Of a stretch of DNA of 58,668 nt, positions 17,905 through 25,539 are shown piece by piece. The translations under genes were made by a program, and so were the position numbers. Numbering within the stretch: the first letter of the stretch is position 1; each line of letters starts with the position of its first letter. A model generated the notes under the pieces. The model made no database searches. It saw only the letters and a list, made by a program, of their open reading frames with translations, and had not been told where the DNA came from. This DNA is from CAYUNN01 sp964607015 (lineage in GTDB: Bacteria; Patescibacteriota; Minisyncoccia; Minisyncoccales; JAGGXC01), in the NCBI GenBank assembly GCA_964607015.1, contig CAZSHN010000001.1, positions 1 to 58,668 of the forward strand. Reading direction: 5' to 3'.

Positions 17905-18843
17905 TTAACTTTTAAATCCATTGGCAATAACAACTACTTTTATTTCTCCTTCTTTCAATCCTTTGTCTCGAGCAGCTCCAAAAATAATCTTTGCACGAGG
18001 ATTAACACTTTTGGTAATTATTTTTGCCACTGTATTTACTTCAAAAAGAGTAAGATCTTTTGAGCCAGCGACATTGAATAGAACTCCTTTAGCTCCCTTA
18101 ATAGAAAAATTAAGCAAAGGAGAATTAATAGCTCTTAAGGTAGCAGTAGTCGCTCTTTTTGATCCAGTAGCTCTACCGATTCCAAAAATAGCAGGCCCGG
18201 AATTTTTCATTATTGACTTAATGTCAGCAAAATCAAGATTAATAATTCCTGGTTTAACAATCAAATCAGAGATTCCTTGAACTGCTTCTCTTAAAACTTC
18301 ATCGCAGGCCCAGAAAGCATCTTCTAACAAAATATCTCTATCTTTCATCTTTAATAATTTGTCATTTGGTATTACTAGAAGAGTGTCTACTTTTTCTCTT
18401 AACCTCTTTAATCCTTTCTGAGCAATTCTTTTTCTTGTATTTCCTTCAAAGGTAAAAGGCTTAGTAACTACTGCAATAGTTAAAGCTCCTGATTTTTTTG
18501 CAATTTCTGCAACAACCGGACTAGCGCCAGTACCAGTTCCTCCGCCAAGACCACAAGCAATAAAAATCATATCTGAGTCTTTAAGAACTTCTTCAATTTC
18601 TTCTTTGCTCTCTATCGCTGACTTCTCTCCTAACTTATAATCCATGCCAGTTCCAAGCCCTTGAGTTGCTTCTTTTCCTATCTGCATTTTCAAATCAGCT
18701 TTAGCTGATTTAATATCTTGAGCATCTGTATTCATAACAACAAGATCTACTCCGGAAATATCGTAGTCCATCATTCTAGTGATAGCGTTCGATCCTGACC
18801 CTCCTATCCCTATTACTTTTATTCTTGGTTTATTTTTTTTCAT
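17905..18843 (-). CDS. ftsZ: FtsZ, tubulin-like division GTPase lacking the C-terminal tail
   Basis: 312 residues. The GTP-binding loop is IACGLGGGTGTG (T4 glycines at 100-106) and the T7 loop is NLDFAD at 202-207, so the GTPase should be active as a polymer. The protein stops at the end of the globular core (VVVIANGFKS), without the disordered linker and C-terminal conserved peptide that normally bind FtsA and other partners. The next gene starts almost at once, and no frameshifted tail is evident. ftsA overlaps its start by 4 bases. Confidence 0.93.
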   Translation of the reverse strand: MKKNKPRIKVIGIGGSGSNAITRMMDYDISGVDLVVMNTDAQDIKSAKADLKMQIGKEATQGLGTGMDYKLGEKSAIESKEEIEEVLKDSDMIFIACGLGGGTGTGASPVVAEIAKKSGALTIAVVTKPFTFEGNTRKRIAQKGLKRLREKVDTLLVIPNDKLLKMKDRDILLEDAFWACDEVLREAVQGISDLIVKPGIINLDFADIKSIMKNSGPAIFGIGRATGSKRATTATLRAINSPLLNFSIKGAKGVLFNVAGSKDLTLFEVNTVAKIITKSVNPRAKIIFGAARDKGLKEGEIKVVVIANGFKS

Positions 18844-20072
18844 GGAATAAATATTCTAAAAAATCTTTTAATTTTTGAAGTTGCGCCTCTTGAACCAGAA
18901 AAAACTCTATCAGTTTCATACCCTTCTCCGTCTGATACTAAACCGCAAACAGAAGCAAGAGAAGGATCTTTTTCAAGGCCAACAAACCCTCTCGGCTTTC
19001 CAATTTTACAAGGAAGCTTCAAATCTCTCTTAGCTAAATCTTTTATCTTAGAAATCTTAGATCCTCCGCCAACAAGAACAATTCCTGCAGGTAAAAGTTT
19101 TTGTCTTGATATTTTTTTAAGCTCTTTGTTGACTTGGTCAAAGATTTCAGAAACACGAGCCTCAATAACATCAATAAGCATTTTTTCCGAGAAAGAAAGA
19201 GAGTCAGAAATTTCTATTTTTTTCTTCTTATACCTTCCCTTTTTCTTTTTCACTCTCATGCAAACTCCATACTCTCTTTTAATCTTTTCTGCTAAATCAA
19301 TGTCGCACTTCAAAGCAATAGCAATGTCATTAGTAATATGATTGGAGCCAATAGGGATCACTGCGGAATGAATCAATTTCTCTTCTTCAAAAACAACCAA
19401 TCCTGTTGTTTCTGCTCCAATATCTATTAAGGCGACTCCGAGTTCTTTTTGCTGATTTGTTAAAACTGACTCTGCTGCTGCGACAGAAGAATATCTTAAG
19501 TCAGCAAGCTGAAGGTCAGCACTAAGAATTGCTTTAGTTAAATTTTGTAAATAAGGAGAAAGCACTGACAATAAAAGTACATCTGTTTCTAGCCTAGTTC
19601 CTTTCATCCCTAAGACTTCTTTTATTCCTGCTTCTCCGTCAACAATAAACTCTTTTGGAAAAACATCAAGAATTTCTCTGTTAGAAGGAATGCTGACTGT
19701 TTGAGCATTTTGAATAACTCTATTTACATCTTCTTGGGAAATCTCTCTGTCAGCCCTGGAAACTGCTATCATTCCATGAGAAGATTCAATATTAATATGA
19801 GAACCATTAATATTAGAAAAAACAGAATCTATTTCATGGCCACTAGCATTTTCCGCCTCTTCTATTAATAAATTAATCTCTTCTGCTAATTCATCTGGCT
19901 TAACAACAATCCCTTTTCTTACCCCCACTGAAGGTCTGGTAGCACAAGCTAAAACTTCAAAATCAGTATCTTCCTCTCCTCTTGTAACAACTAAAACTTT
20001 TATCTTGTCACTTCCTATATCAAGCCCTGTTATAATGTTATTTTTTTTGCCAAACACAAAAAGATTAATCAA
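18840..20072 (-). CDS. ftsA: FtsA, actin-like division protein
   Basis: 410 residues of actin-like ATPase fold with NIITGLDIGSDKIKVLVV at the start and an SHS2 insertion. The C-terminus, SKIKRFFRIFIP, is a basic-aromatic amphipathic helix that would tether it to the membrane. Normally it anchors FtsZ by the FtsZ C-terminal peptide, which is missing here. An unusual basic insert (KKKGRYKKKKIEI) lies near residue 272. Overlaps ftsZ and ybeY by 4 bases on each side. Confidence 0.92.
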   Translation of the reverse strand: MINLFVFGKKNNIITGLDIGSDKIKVLVVTRGEEDTDFEVLACATRPSVGVRKGIVVKPDELAEEINLLIEEAENASGHEIDSVFSNINGSHINIESSHGMIAVSRADREISQEDVNRVIQNAQTVSIPSNREILDVFPKEFIVDGEAGIKEVLGMKGTRLETDVLLLSVLSPYLQNLTKAILSADLQLADLRYSSVAAAESVLTNQQKELGVALIDIGAETTGLVVFEEEKLIHSAVIPIGSNHITNDIAIALKCDIDLAEKIKREYGVCMRVKKKKGRYKKKKIEISDSLSFSEKMLIDVIEARVSEIFDQVNKELKKISRQKLLPAGIVLVGGGSKISKIKDLAKRDLKLPCKIGKPRGFVGLEKDPSLASVCGLVSDGEGYETDRVFSGSRGATSKIKRFFRIFIP

Positions 20073-20503
20073 TTAATATTTGAAAGATAATAATTTTGTT
20101 TATCTTCCATTTTTTTAGCTTCTTCTTCAGACCTTTCATGGTCGTATCCTAATAAATGCAATATTCCGTGAATTAAAACTTTGGTCAATTCTTTTTCTTG
20201 ATCAATTTCTTGTTCACGAGCATCTTTCTTTACCTTTTCAAGACAAATCAGAACTTCTCCCAAATGATTATTTCTAATTTCAGGATAATCAGAAGAAACA
20301 TCTGATTCAGAAAAAGAAAGAACATTTGTTACTTCGTTCTTTCCTCGATAACTATTATTTACTTTCTTAATCTCTTCAGATTCAACTATCGCAATTGACA
20401 AATCTGCTCCTTCCTTATCTTCACCTTTTATTACTTCTTCGGCAACTTTCTTAATAAAAGATTTATCAATAGAAGAAGTGGTCAAGTTATTGATTTCTAT
20501 CAT
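20069..20503 (-). CDS. ybeY: YbeY endoribonuclease, rRNA maturation factor
   Basis: 144 residues. The metal site HGILHLLGYDH gives H112, H116 and H122, the H-x3-H-x5-H signature of YbeY. It takes part in 16S rRNA 3' maturation and ribosome quality control. Its stop overlaps the ftsA start, forming a ybeY-ftsA-ftsZ-comEC run. A promoter probably lies between it and the terminator at 20545-20572. Confidence 0.93.
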   Translation of the reverse strand: MIEINNLTTSSIDKSFIKKVAEEVIKGEDKEGADLSIAIVESEEIKKVNNSYRGKNEVTNVLSFSESDVSSDYPEIRNNHLGEVLICLEKVKKDAREQEIDQEKELTKVLIHGILHLLGYDHERSEEEAKKMEDKQNYYLSNIN

Positions 20504-20544
20504 AGCTTAAATATATATTATCAAACTAAAGAACCTAAATCAAT

Positions 20545-20572
20545 AAAGGCGACGCTGGGGAAACGTCGCTTT
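20545..20572 (-). terminator. Terminator after rpsU-yqeY
   Basis: AAAGGCGACG (20545-20554) and CGTCGCTTT (20564-20572) form a GC-rich stem with one bulged G and a 9-base loop. On the minus strand it follows the yqeY stop at 20599; the T-tract after the stem is only moderate. Confidence 0.6.
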
Positions 20573-20598
20573 GTAACAAAATACATAATAATAAAATA

Positions 20599-21096
20599 TT
20601 ATTGAGAAAGTAGGTTTCTAACTATTTCATTGACCATTTTCCCGTCAGCCTTACCCTTAACTTTTGGCATAATTGAACTCATCACTTTTCCTATGTCTTG
20701 CATTCCAGATGCTCCTATCTCGTTAATAACTTTTTCCGCTATCTCTTTAATTTCATCTTCAGACATTTGCTCTGGCAAATAATCTGAAAGAATTTCTATT
20801 TCTTTTTCTTCCTTCTCTGCCAATTCTTCTCTTCCAGCTTTTCTGTATTCAGAAACTGATTCTTTTCTCTTTTTCACTTCAGAAAAAATAACTTCAGTTA
20901 ACTCTTCTTGATTAAGCTTGCTTTTCTCCTCAAGTTCCTCCTCTCCTATCTCTCCTTTTTTAGATAGCTCTAACCTCTTCTCTTTTTCTTTATTTAGAAT
21001 AGCAGAAGTTAACATTCTTAAAGTAGAGGTTTTGAGTTCCTCTTTTTTCTTCAAAGAATTATTCAAGTCACTTTTGATCTTCTCTCTTAGGTCCAT
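20599..21096 (-). CDS. yqeY: GatB/YqeY-family protein
   Basis: 165 residues starting MDLREKIKSDL. A longer frame up to 21204 exists but runs antisense-free through rpsU and adds residues unlike the family, so I place the start at the ATG at 21096. LRMLTSAILNKEKEKR and the C-terminal DIGKVMSSIMPKVKGKADGK are the YqeY hallmarks, related to the tRNA-binding tail of GatB. An insert (KKGEIGEEELEEKSKL) is visible. Function is not firmly known; rpsU-yqeY linkage is common in bacteria. Confidence 0.9.
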   Translation of the reverse strand: MDLREKIKSDLNNSLKKKEELKTSTLRMLTSAILNKEKEKRLELSKKGEIGEEELEEKSKLNQEELTEVIFSEVKKRKESVSEYRKAGREELAEKEEKEIEILSDYLPEQMSEDEIKEIAEKVINEIGASGMQDIGKVMSSIMPKVKGKADGKMVNEIVRNLLSQ

Positions 21097-21104
21097 AAAA
21101 CAAA

Positions 21105-21329
21105 TTATTGTCCAAGTTTTCTCTTCTTGTCGTACTCCTTTCTTAGTTCTTGCTTTTTCAAAGCATCTCTTTTCTTTAATTGGGCACTCTTTTCTTTTGT
21201 CCAATATCTTGTCTTTCTTGCTTGAAGTAAAACACCACTTTTTTTAACACTCTTGGTAAAGCGTCTAATCAAACTTTGGTTGCTTTCGTTTTGTTTACGG
21301 TTTACCTCTATTACCATGTTTCTCTTCAT
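21105..21329 (-). CDS. rpsU: Ribosomal protein bS21
   Basis: 74 residues, Lys/Arg rich. NRKQNESNQSLIRRFTKSV matches the bS21 core; the C-terminus has the expected basic helix (QELRKEYDKKRKLGQ). The start may instead be the internal ATG at 21317 (MVIEVNRK), which aligns better with the family. bS21 helps mRNA binding on the 30S platform. It lies 8 bases upstream of yqeY. Confidence 0.9.
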   Translation of the reverse strand: MKRNMVIEVNRKQNESNQSLIRRFTKSVKKSGVLLQARKTRYWTKEKSAQLKKRDALKKQELRKEYDKKRKLGQ

Positions 21330-21346
21330 AAATTTTATTTACTTAA

Positions 21347-21712
21347 TTAACTTTTATATCCATCAATAGGACTAATATCTTCTCTAAGAGGAGCTCCTCC
21401 TAGAAGATGCAGATGAATATGCTCAATCTCCTGCCCTCCATGACGACCCACTCTTAAAAGAAGTTTATATCCATCTTTAGCAATACCAAGGTTATCAGCT
21501 ATTTCCTTGGCTGTCAAAATCATTTTTCCCATAAGTTCAATATCATCTTCTTCAACATCGTTTATACTAGCAATGTGCTTTTTGGGAATAATTAAAACAT
21601 GAACCGGAGTTAAAGGATTAATATCGTTAAAGGCAACTATTTCTTCTCCTTCGTAAACCAGTTCAGTCGATGTTTCTTTGTTTGCAATTTTACAAAAAAG
21701 GCAATCTTTCAT
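21347..21712 (-). CDS. HIT-family (HinT-like) hydrolase
   Basis: 121 residues. The histidine triad HIHLHLLGG (H98, H100, H102) and VHVLIIPKKHI are diagnostic. FCKIA at 6-10 is the usual N-terminal start. Hydrolyses nucleoside phosphoramidates or adenylates. Its start touches the end of hisS by 1 base, as often seen for translation-linked HIT genes. Confidence 0.92.
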   Translation of the reverse strand: MKDCLFCKIANKETSTELVYEGEEIVAFNDINPLTPVHVLIIPKKHIASINDVEEDDIELMGKMILTAKEIADNLGIAKDGYKLLLRVGRHGGQEIEHIHLHLLGGAPLREDISPIDGYKS

Positions 21713-23049
21713 TATATTCTTTTTTTAATTTCTTTTACTACTTTATCAATGTCTACTGCAGTTTGTTTTCCAGTTTTCATGTTTCTTATCAATATCTCTT
21801 TGTCAATTACTTCTTTTTGACCAAGGATTAGCGAATATTTTACACCCCACCTGTCAGCAGCTTTTAGCTGAGATTTTAAAGAATCTTTATCAAATGCTGT
21901 AACAACTGACACTCTAGATTTTCTAAACTTTTCCATCAGTTTAAGACTTTCTATTTTTGCTTTCTTGCCAAGCTGAGCTAAGAAAACTTTAGGCTTCTTT
22001 TTCTTATAAGGCCTAATATCTCTGATTTTCATTAACTCAATTATTCTTTCTACTCCAGCTGCTACTCCAAAAGCAGGAATATCGTTGCCGCCTAGAGTTT
22101 TTGCTAAATCATCATATCTTCCTCCTCCGCCTAATGCATTCTTTGCAAGAGATTTAGAAATATCCTCTTCTTTCCCCTCTTCTAGGCTCTTTGAAAGAGG
22201 AAGACCGTCCTCGTCACTAGGCACTACTTCAAAAACTGTCTTAGTATAATAATCCAACCCTCTCACTAGATAAGGATTAAGGTGATAAGGCAACTCTAAC
22301 TCGTCTAAAAATTCTAACACTTCTTTAAAATGACCATGACATTCTTTACAAAGATGATCTATAATCTGAGGAGCCGAACTTACAATTTCTTTACATTTGT
22401 CCTGTTTGCAATCAAGAATCCTCAAAGGATTATCTTTAAATCTTTTCTGACAATCTTTACATAAAGAAGAGCGATATGATCTTAAATGATTCTTCAACAG
22501 TTTTTTGTAATAAGGTCGGCATTGAGAACAACCAATACTATTAATCTCTATAACCAGATTATCAAACTTTAATTTCTTTAATATTTCATAGAAGATTTGA
22601 ATGACCTGAGCGTCAATTACAGGATTTCCATCTCCTAAAACTTCTAACCCTGTTTGCCAAAATTGACGATACCTTCCAGCCTGAGGTCTTTCATAGCGAA
22701 AGAAAGGACCAAAATACCAAAGTTTTACTGGCTGAGGAAGGGTTTTCATTCCGTGTTCGATATAAGACCTAACTATTGGAGCTGTTCCTTCTGGCCTTAA
22801 GGCAAGCAAGTCCCCTCCTCTGGTCTTCAATACATACATTTGTTTTTGAACCACTTCTGTTCCTTCGCCAACTCCTTTTGTAAAGAGATCAGCGTCTTCT
22901 ACAATAGGAGTATCAATTTTACCAAACCTATAATACCTAGCTAAACTCTGAAACGCTTTATGCACTTCTTTAAAATACCTTTGCTCTTTAGGAAGAACAT
23001 CGTGCATTCCGGAAGGACTCTGAGCTTTTTTCTTTTTTTTCTTCACCAT
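21712..23049 (-). CDS. hisS: Histidyl-tRNA synthetase
   Basis: 445 residues. Class II motifs: motif 2 in FGPFFRYERPQAGRYRQFWQ and the HisA-type LVRGLDYYTKTVFEV, with GGGGRYDDL later and the anticodon domain at the C-terminus. An insertion with a cysteine cluster (CSQCRPYYKK, CKDCQKRF, CKQDKCKEIV, CKECHG) in the central region looks like a zinc-binding element. Charges tRNA-His. Confidence 0.94.
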   Translation of the reverse strand: MVKKKKKKAQSPSGMHDVLPKEQRYFKEVHKAFQSLARYYRFGKIDTPIVEDADLFTKGVGEGTEVVQKQMYVLKTRGGDLLALRPEGTAPIVRSYIEHGMKTLPQPVKLWYFGPFFRYERPQAGRYRQFWQTGLEVLGDGNPVIDAQVIQIFYEILKKLKFDNLVIEINSIGCSQCRPYYKKLLKNHLRSYRSSLCKDCQKRFKDNPLRILDCKQDKCKEIVSSAPQIIDHLCKECHGHFKEVLEFLDELELPYHLNPYLVRGLDYYTKTVFEVVPSDEDGLPLSKSLEEGKEEDISKSLAKNALGGGGRYDDLAKTLGGNDIPAFGVAAGVERIIELMKIRDIRPYKKKKPKVFLAQLGKKAKIESLKLMEKFRKSRVSVVTAFDKDSLKSQLKAADRWGVKYSLILGQKEVIDKEILIRNMKTGKQTAVDIDKVVKEIKKRI

Positions 23050-23066
23050 AAATTACTTATTCGAGA

Positions 23067-23612
23067 TTAATAAGAAGGAACATAAATTTTAGAAAAAGAA
23101 TCAAAAGGCCATGCTCGCAGATAAGCTCTACCAATAATATTTTCTTCTCTAAGGGGGCCAAATTTTCTTGAATCAAAGGAAGCTATTCGATTATCACCTA
23201 AAACAAAATACTCTCCTTCCTGCAAAGAAACTCTCATATCTCCTGTAGTAGTTATACTAATAGGAATATAGCTATTTTCATAAAGAACTCTTTCTCCTTT
23301 TTGGTCATAAACAACAATAACTCCATCCTCTATTTCAATAGTTTCTCCAGGAAGCCCAATAACTCTCTTGATGTACCTGCTTGACTGAGGTCCTGGAGAC
23401 TCAAACACAATCACCTCTCCTCTTTTAGGAGAGTTAAATCTATAAGTTATTTCGTCAACAATTAAATAATCGCCATCAGAGAAATTAGGCTCCATTGATT
23501 CCCCTCTTACAACGAAAGGTTGGAATAAAAAAAACCTAACAGGAATCACTATCAATAATGCAATAATAACAATCTTTAATATTTCAAAAGTAAAAGACAG
23601 AAAATTCTTCAT
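23067..23612 (-). CDS. lepB: Signal peptidase I
   Basis: 181 residues: an N-terminal transmembrane helix (8-30), catalytic Ser39 in RGESMEP and general-base Lys82 in SSRYIKRVIGLPGE, then GDNRIASFDSRKFGPL (box E). Compact single-helix form as in Gram-positives. Removes signal peptides from exported proteins, such as the anchored proteins in this window. Divergent from pth. Confidence 0.95.
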   Translation of the reverse strand: MKNFLSFTFEILKIVIIALLIVIPVRFFLFQPFVVRGESMEPNFSDGDYLIVDEITYRFNSPKRGEVIVFESPGPQSSRYIKRVIGLPGETIEIEDGVIVVYDQKGERVLYENSYIPISITTTGDMRVSLQEGEYFVLGDNRIASFDSRKFGPLREENIIGRAYLRAWPFDSFSKIYVPSY

Positions 23613-23678
23613 AGTTTTATTATTATAACAATATTCTAAAATTTAACAAGTGCCCCTTTTTCTTCTCTTTTTCTACTG

Positions 23679-23687
23679 TGATATAAT
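23679..23687 (+). promoter_or_regulatory. Extended -10 promoter for pth
   Basis: TGATATAAT at 23679-23687 matches an extended -10 element (TGn then TATAAT), explaining the lack of a clear -35. A start about 7 bases downstream falls on or next to the pth ATG at 23694, so the message may be leaderless. Confidence 0.6.
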
Positions 23688-23693
23688 ATAAGA

Positions 23694-24272
23694 ATGATTT
23701 TAGTAATAGGTTTAGGAAATCCAGGAAAAAAATACGAGAAAACCAGGCATAATATCGGCTGGGAAGTTTTAGATAAATTCAAAAATAAAAATGACTTCCA
23801 ATCCTGGAAAGAAGACAAAAAAACAAAAGCAATGATTAGCAAAGGAATGTTTGATAAAAAAGAGGTTCAGCTTATAAAACCTCTTACCTTTATGAATTTA
23901 TCAGGAGAAGCAATAAAGAACTTGTTAAATTATTATAAGATAAAGCCAGAAGAAATGATTGTTGTTCATGATGATATGGATATTGAATTCGGTAAGATAA
24001 AAGTATCGAAAAAAAGAGGAACAGCAGGACACAAAGGAGTCCTTTCTATAATAAATATGTTAAAAACAAAAAACTTCACCAGGGTAAGAATTGGAATAAA
24101 GCCTAAAAATAAAAAAATAATCAGTACAGAAAAGTTTGTTCTTTCCTCTTTTAATAAAAAGGAAGAAGAAAAATTAGAAGAAATCACAAATAAATCTATT
24201 GAAGCAGTAGAGGCAGTAATAAAAGAAGGGCCTCAAAAAGCAATGAACATTTTCAATAAAAAACTGGAGTAA
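23694..24272 (+). CDS. pth: Peptidyl-tRNA hydrolase
   Basis: 192 residues. The N-terminus ILVIGLGNPGKKYEKTRHNIGW carries catalytic His19, VHDDMDIEFGK has Asp93/94, and KPLTFMNLSG and GHKGVLSI are further family motifs. It frees tRNA from peptidyl-tRNA released by stalled ribosomes. It is one of few plus-strand genes here, with an extended -10 placed so close that no Shine-Dalgarno leader fits. Its last codons and stop lie inside a hairpin acting as the terminator of the convergent small gene. Confidence 0.94.
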   Translation: MILVIGLGNPGKKYEKTRHNIGWEVLDKFKNKNDFQSWKEDKKTKAMISKGMFDKKEVQLIKPLTFMNLSGEAIKNLLNYYKIKPEEMIVVHDDMDIEFGKIKVSKKRGTAGHKGVLSIINMLKTKNFTRVRIGIKPKNKKIISTEKFVLSSFNKKEEEKLEEITNKSIEAVEAVIKEGPQKAMNIFNKKLE

Positions 24273-24287
24273 TTAAATTTACTCCAG
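24264..24287 (-). terminator. Terminator overlapping the 3' end of pth
   Basis: CTGGAGTAA (24264-24272) pairs with TTTACTCCAG (24278-24287). On the minus strand the stem is followed by TTTTTT, the complement of the Lys codons of pth, so it should stop transcription of the small membrane-protein gene. The pth stop codon lies in the stem. Confidence 0.7.
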
Positions 24288-24296
24288 GATACAATA

Positions 24297-24491
24297 TTAC
24301 ATTTTTGAGTCAGACAAAACTCCTGCTAGCAAGAAAAGTGCACCGACAATAAGAATGATCACGCTGGGAACAACTAAATACATTTCCAAAAGAAGTACTG
24401 ATTTGATAAGACCGAAACATCCTAATAAAACAATTACGAGACCTAAATACATTATTGCTAGCACCAATTTGTTCTCTCTACCCTTCTTCAA
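24297..24491 (-). CDS. Small two-helix membrane protein, unknown
   Basis: 64 residues starting at TTG 24491 (MKKGRENKLVL). The extended match to the 16S 3' end, AAAGGAGGTGAT, sits 8 bases before this TTG, which fixes the start; a GTG inside that Shine-Dalgarno is rejected. Two hydrophobic helices (about 10-30 and 37-57) with a short loop. No family recognised. It shares a strand with the phosphatidyltransferase gene but follows its terminator. Confidence 0.65.
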   Translation of the reverse strand: MKKGRENKLVLAIMYLGLVIVLLGCFGLIKSVLLLEMYLVVPSVIILIVGALFLLAGVLSDSKM

Positions 24492-24506
24492 TAAAATCAC
24501 CTCCTT
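24492..24506 (-). promoter_or_regulatory. Very strong Shine-Dalgarno site
   Basis: On the minus strand AAAGGAGGTGAT, an almost full complement of the 16S rRNA 3' tail, precedes the TTG start at optimal distance. Housekeeping genes in this window mostly lack such a site. Confidence 0.7.
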
Positions 24507-24568
24507 TTATTATAAAGAACTTGCTAGTTAATTATAATCATAAAAACAAGTAAAAGTAAATAAAAAAA

Positions 24569-24587
24569 ATAGGGTTTTAATCCCTAT
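24569..24587 (-). terminator. Terminator of the phosphatidyltransferase gene
   Basis: ATAGGG (24569-24574) and CCCTAT (24582-24587) form a 6-bp stem; on the minus strand TTTTTTTT follows. The gene's stop codon (24577-24579) lies in the loop. Confidence 0.75.
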
Positions 24588-25236
24588 ATATTTTTTTTAA
24601 TTTTTTTCGCGCGTCACAAAATCTTAGTATAGCAGTATTGAATCCTCCTACTGCAAACAATATTGTCATCCATCCTAGAAAAGTAAACGTTGGAGAGTTG
24701 GAAAAAATAACTATTTCCTCCCACCAGATAGAGTTCAAGACAAGTACGATTATCATAATAAGTAATCGCCAAACTCTTCCAAGTCCTCCGTAGTTTCTTG
24801 ATAAACCAACTGTTTTTGACAATGATCCAAGATTCGAGGTTAAAGAAACTCCTCCTACAGCAAAAGCCACTATAGGCCATCTAACAAATCCTCCTAATCC
24901 AATTGAGAGAATTAAGGCCAAATCAGCAACACGATCTAAGCTGTGATCAAGATAATCTCCTGACTTATTCTCAACGTTTCTTATTCTCGCCAAATTACCA
25001 TCTAAAGCATCAAGAAAAGAACTTAATGCTAATGCTATAGCTGCAAAAAAAAGCATAATTCTAAACTGATAAGTGCCAGCAGCATAAATAAAAAAAGAGG
25101 CAACAAAGGCAAGAAAAAGAGAAATTATTGTTATTCCATCGGGCGTAATAAAAGAAGGTACTTTTCTGCTGACCTTCTCTAAAACAATATCGCTTTTTTC
25201 TCTTGATGACGCAATACTTTCTTTTTCTTTAGACAT
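24577..25236 (-). CDS. CDP-alcohol phosphatidyltransferase
   Basis: 219 residues, about six membrane helices. The family signature D-x2-D-G-x2-A-R-x8-G-x3-D-x3-D is complete: D76, D79, G80, A83, R84, G93, D97, D101. It joins a CDP-activated lipid to an alcohol head group (for example glycerol phosphate or inositol phosphate); the specificity is not readable. AGGAGAG lies 8 bases before the ATG. A structured leader and a strong promoter lie upstream. It may use lipids made by the GGGP/DGGGP synthase pair at 29.9-31.5 kb, which is speculation. Confidence 0.88.
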   Translation of the reverse strand: MSKEKESIASSREKSDIVLEKVSRKVPSFITPDGITIISLFLAFVASFFIYAAGTYQFRIMLFFAAIALALSSFLDALDGNLARIRNVENKSGDYLDHSLDRVADLALILSIGLGGFVRWPIVAFAVGGVSLTSNLGSLSKTVGLSRNYGGLGRVWRLLIMIIVLVLNSIWWEEIVIFSNSPTFTFLGWMTILFAVGGFNTAILRFCDARKKLKKIYRD

Positions 25237-25257
25237 TCTATCTCTCTCCTATAAATA

Positions 25258-25425
25258 TTTTTAAAAAAACTTTTTGTTCTTAAAGCTACCTGCGAGTGAA
25301 TAGGGCCTTCAAACATAAGCCTAAAAACCCTAAGTCTTTCAGCTACTTATTAAGTTAAGGAGGGATCACTTAATTTTTGCTACTCCCAGATAGCTTTAAA
25401 AGCAAAAAGCTTTACTTAAAGCTAT
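25258..25425 (-). ncRNA. Candidate structured leader RNA or small RNA, unassigned
   Basis: The 303-base gap between the phosphatidyltransferase and topA holds this element. A minus-strand transcript from about 25424 begins with ATAGCTTTAA (arm A, 25425-25416). It then has TTAAAGCTATCTG (arm B, 25399-25387) and later CAGGTAGCTTTAA (arm C, 25292-25280). B pairs with A over 10 bp, or with C over 13 bp plus an extension of 4 bp beyond one mismatch; the two pairings exclude each other. Small hairpins lie between B and C, and a run of T follows C at 25268-25262, just before the gene's Shine-Dalgarno. I do not recognise a known riboswitch, 6S, SRP or RNase P core. Confidence 0.5.
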
Positions 25426-25430
25426 TCTAT

Positions 25431-25458
25431 ATTATAATTAATTAAGGATTTTTGTCAA
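25431..25458 (-). promoter_or_regulatory. Consensus promoter for the structured leader
   Basis: On the minus strand TTGACA (25458-25453) and TATAAT (25436-25431) are 16 bases apart, both perfect consensus. The predicted start falls at the first base of the A arm of the leader RNA. Confidence 0.8.
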
Positions 25459-25539
25459 GAAAAAATCTTTTCCACTATTCGTCTTTTGCAAAAGAAAGAA
25501 TAATTAGTTAAAAAGATAAAATTAACTTATTGAAAAAAA

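Noticed and set aside
20599..21204. Long start for yqeY at 21204
   Set aside because: The added residues overlap rpsU in another frame and do not resemble the family; the ATG at 21096 starts at the conserved region.
24491..24500. GTG start at 24500 for the small membrane gene
   Set aside because: It lies inside the Shine-Dalgarno; the TTG 8 bases later is the sensible start.
25258..25425. 6S, SRP or RNase P RNA as the identity of the structured element
   Set aside because: None of the conserved cores that I know for these RNAs is visible, so I left it unassigned.
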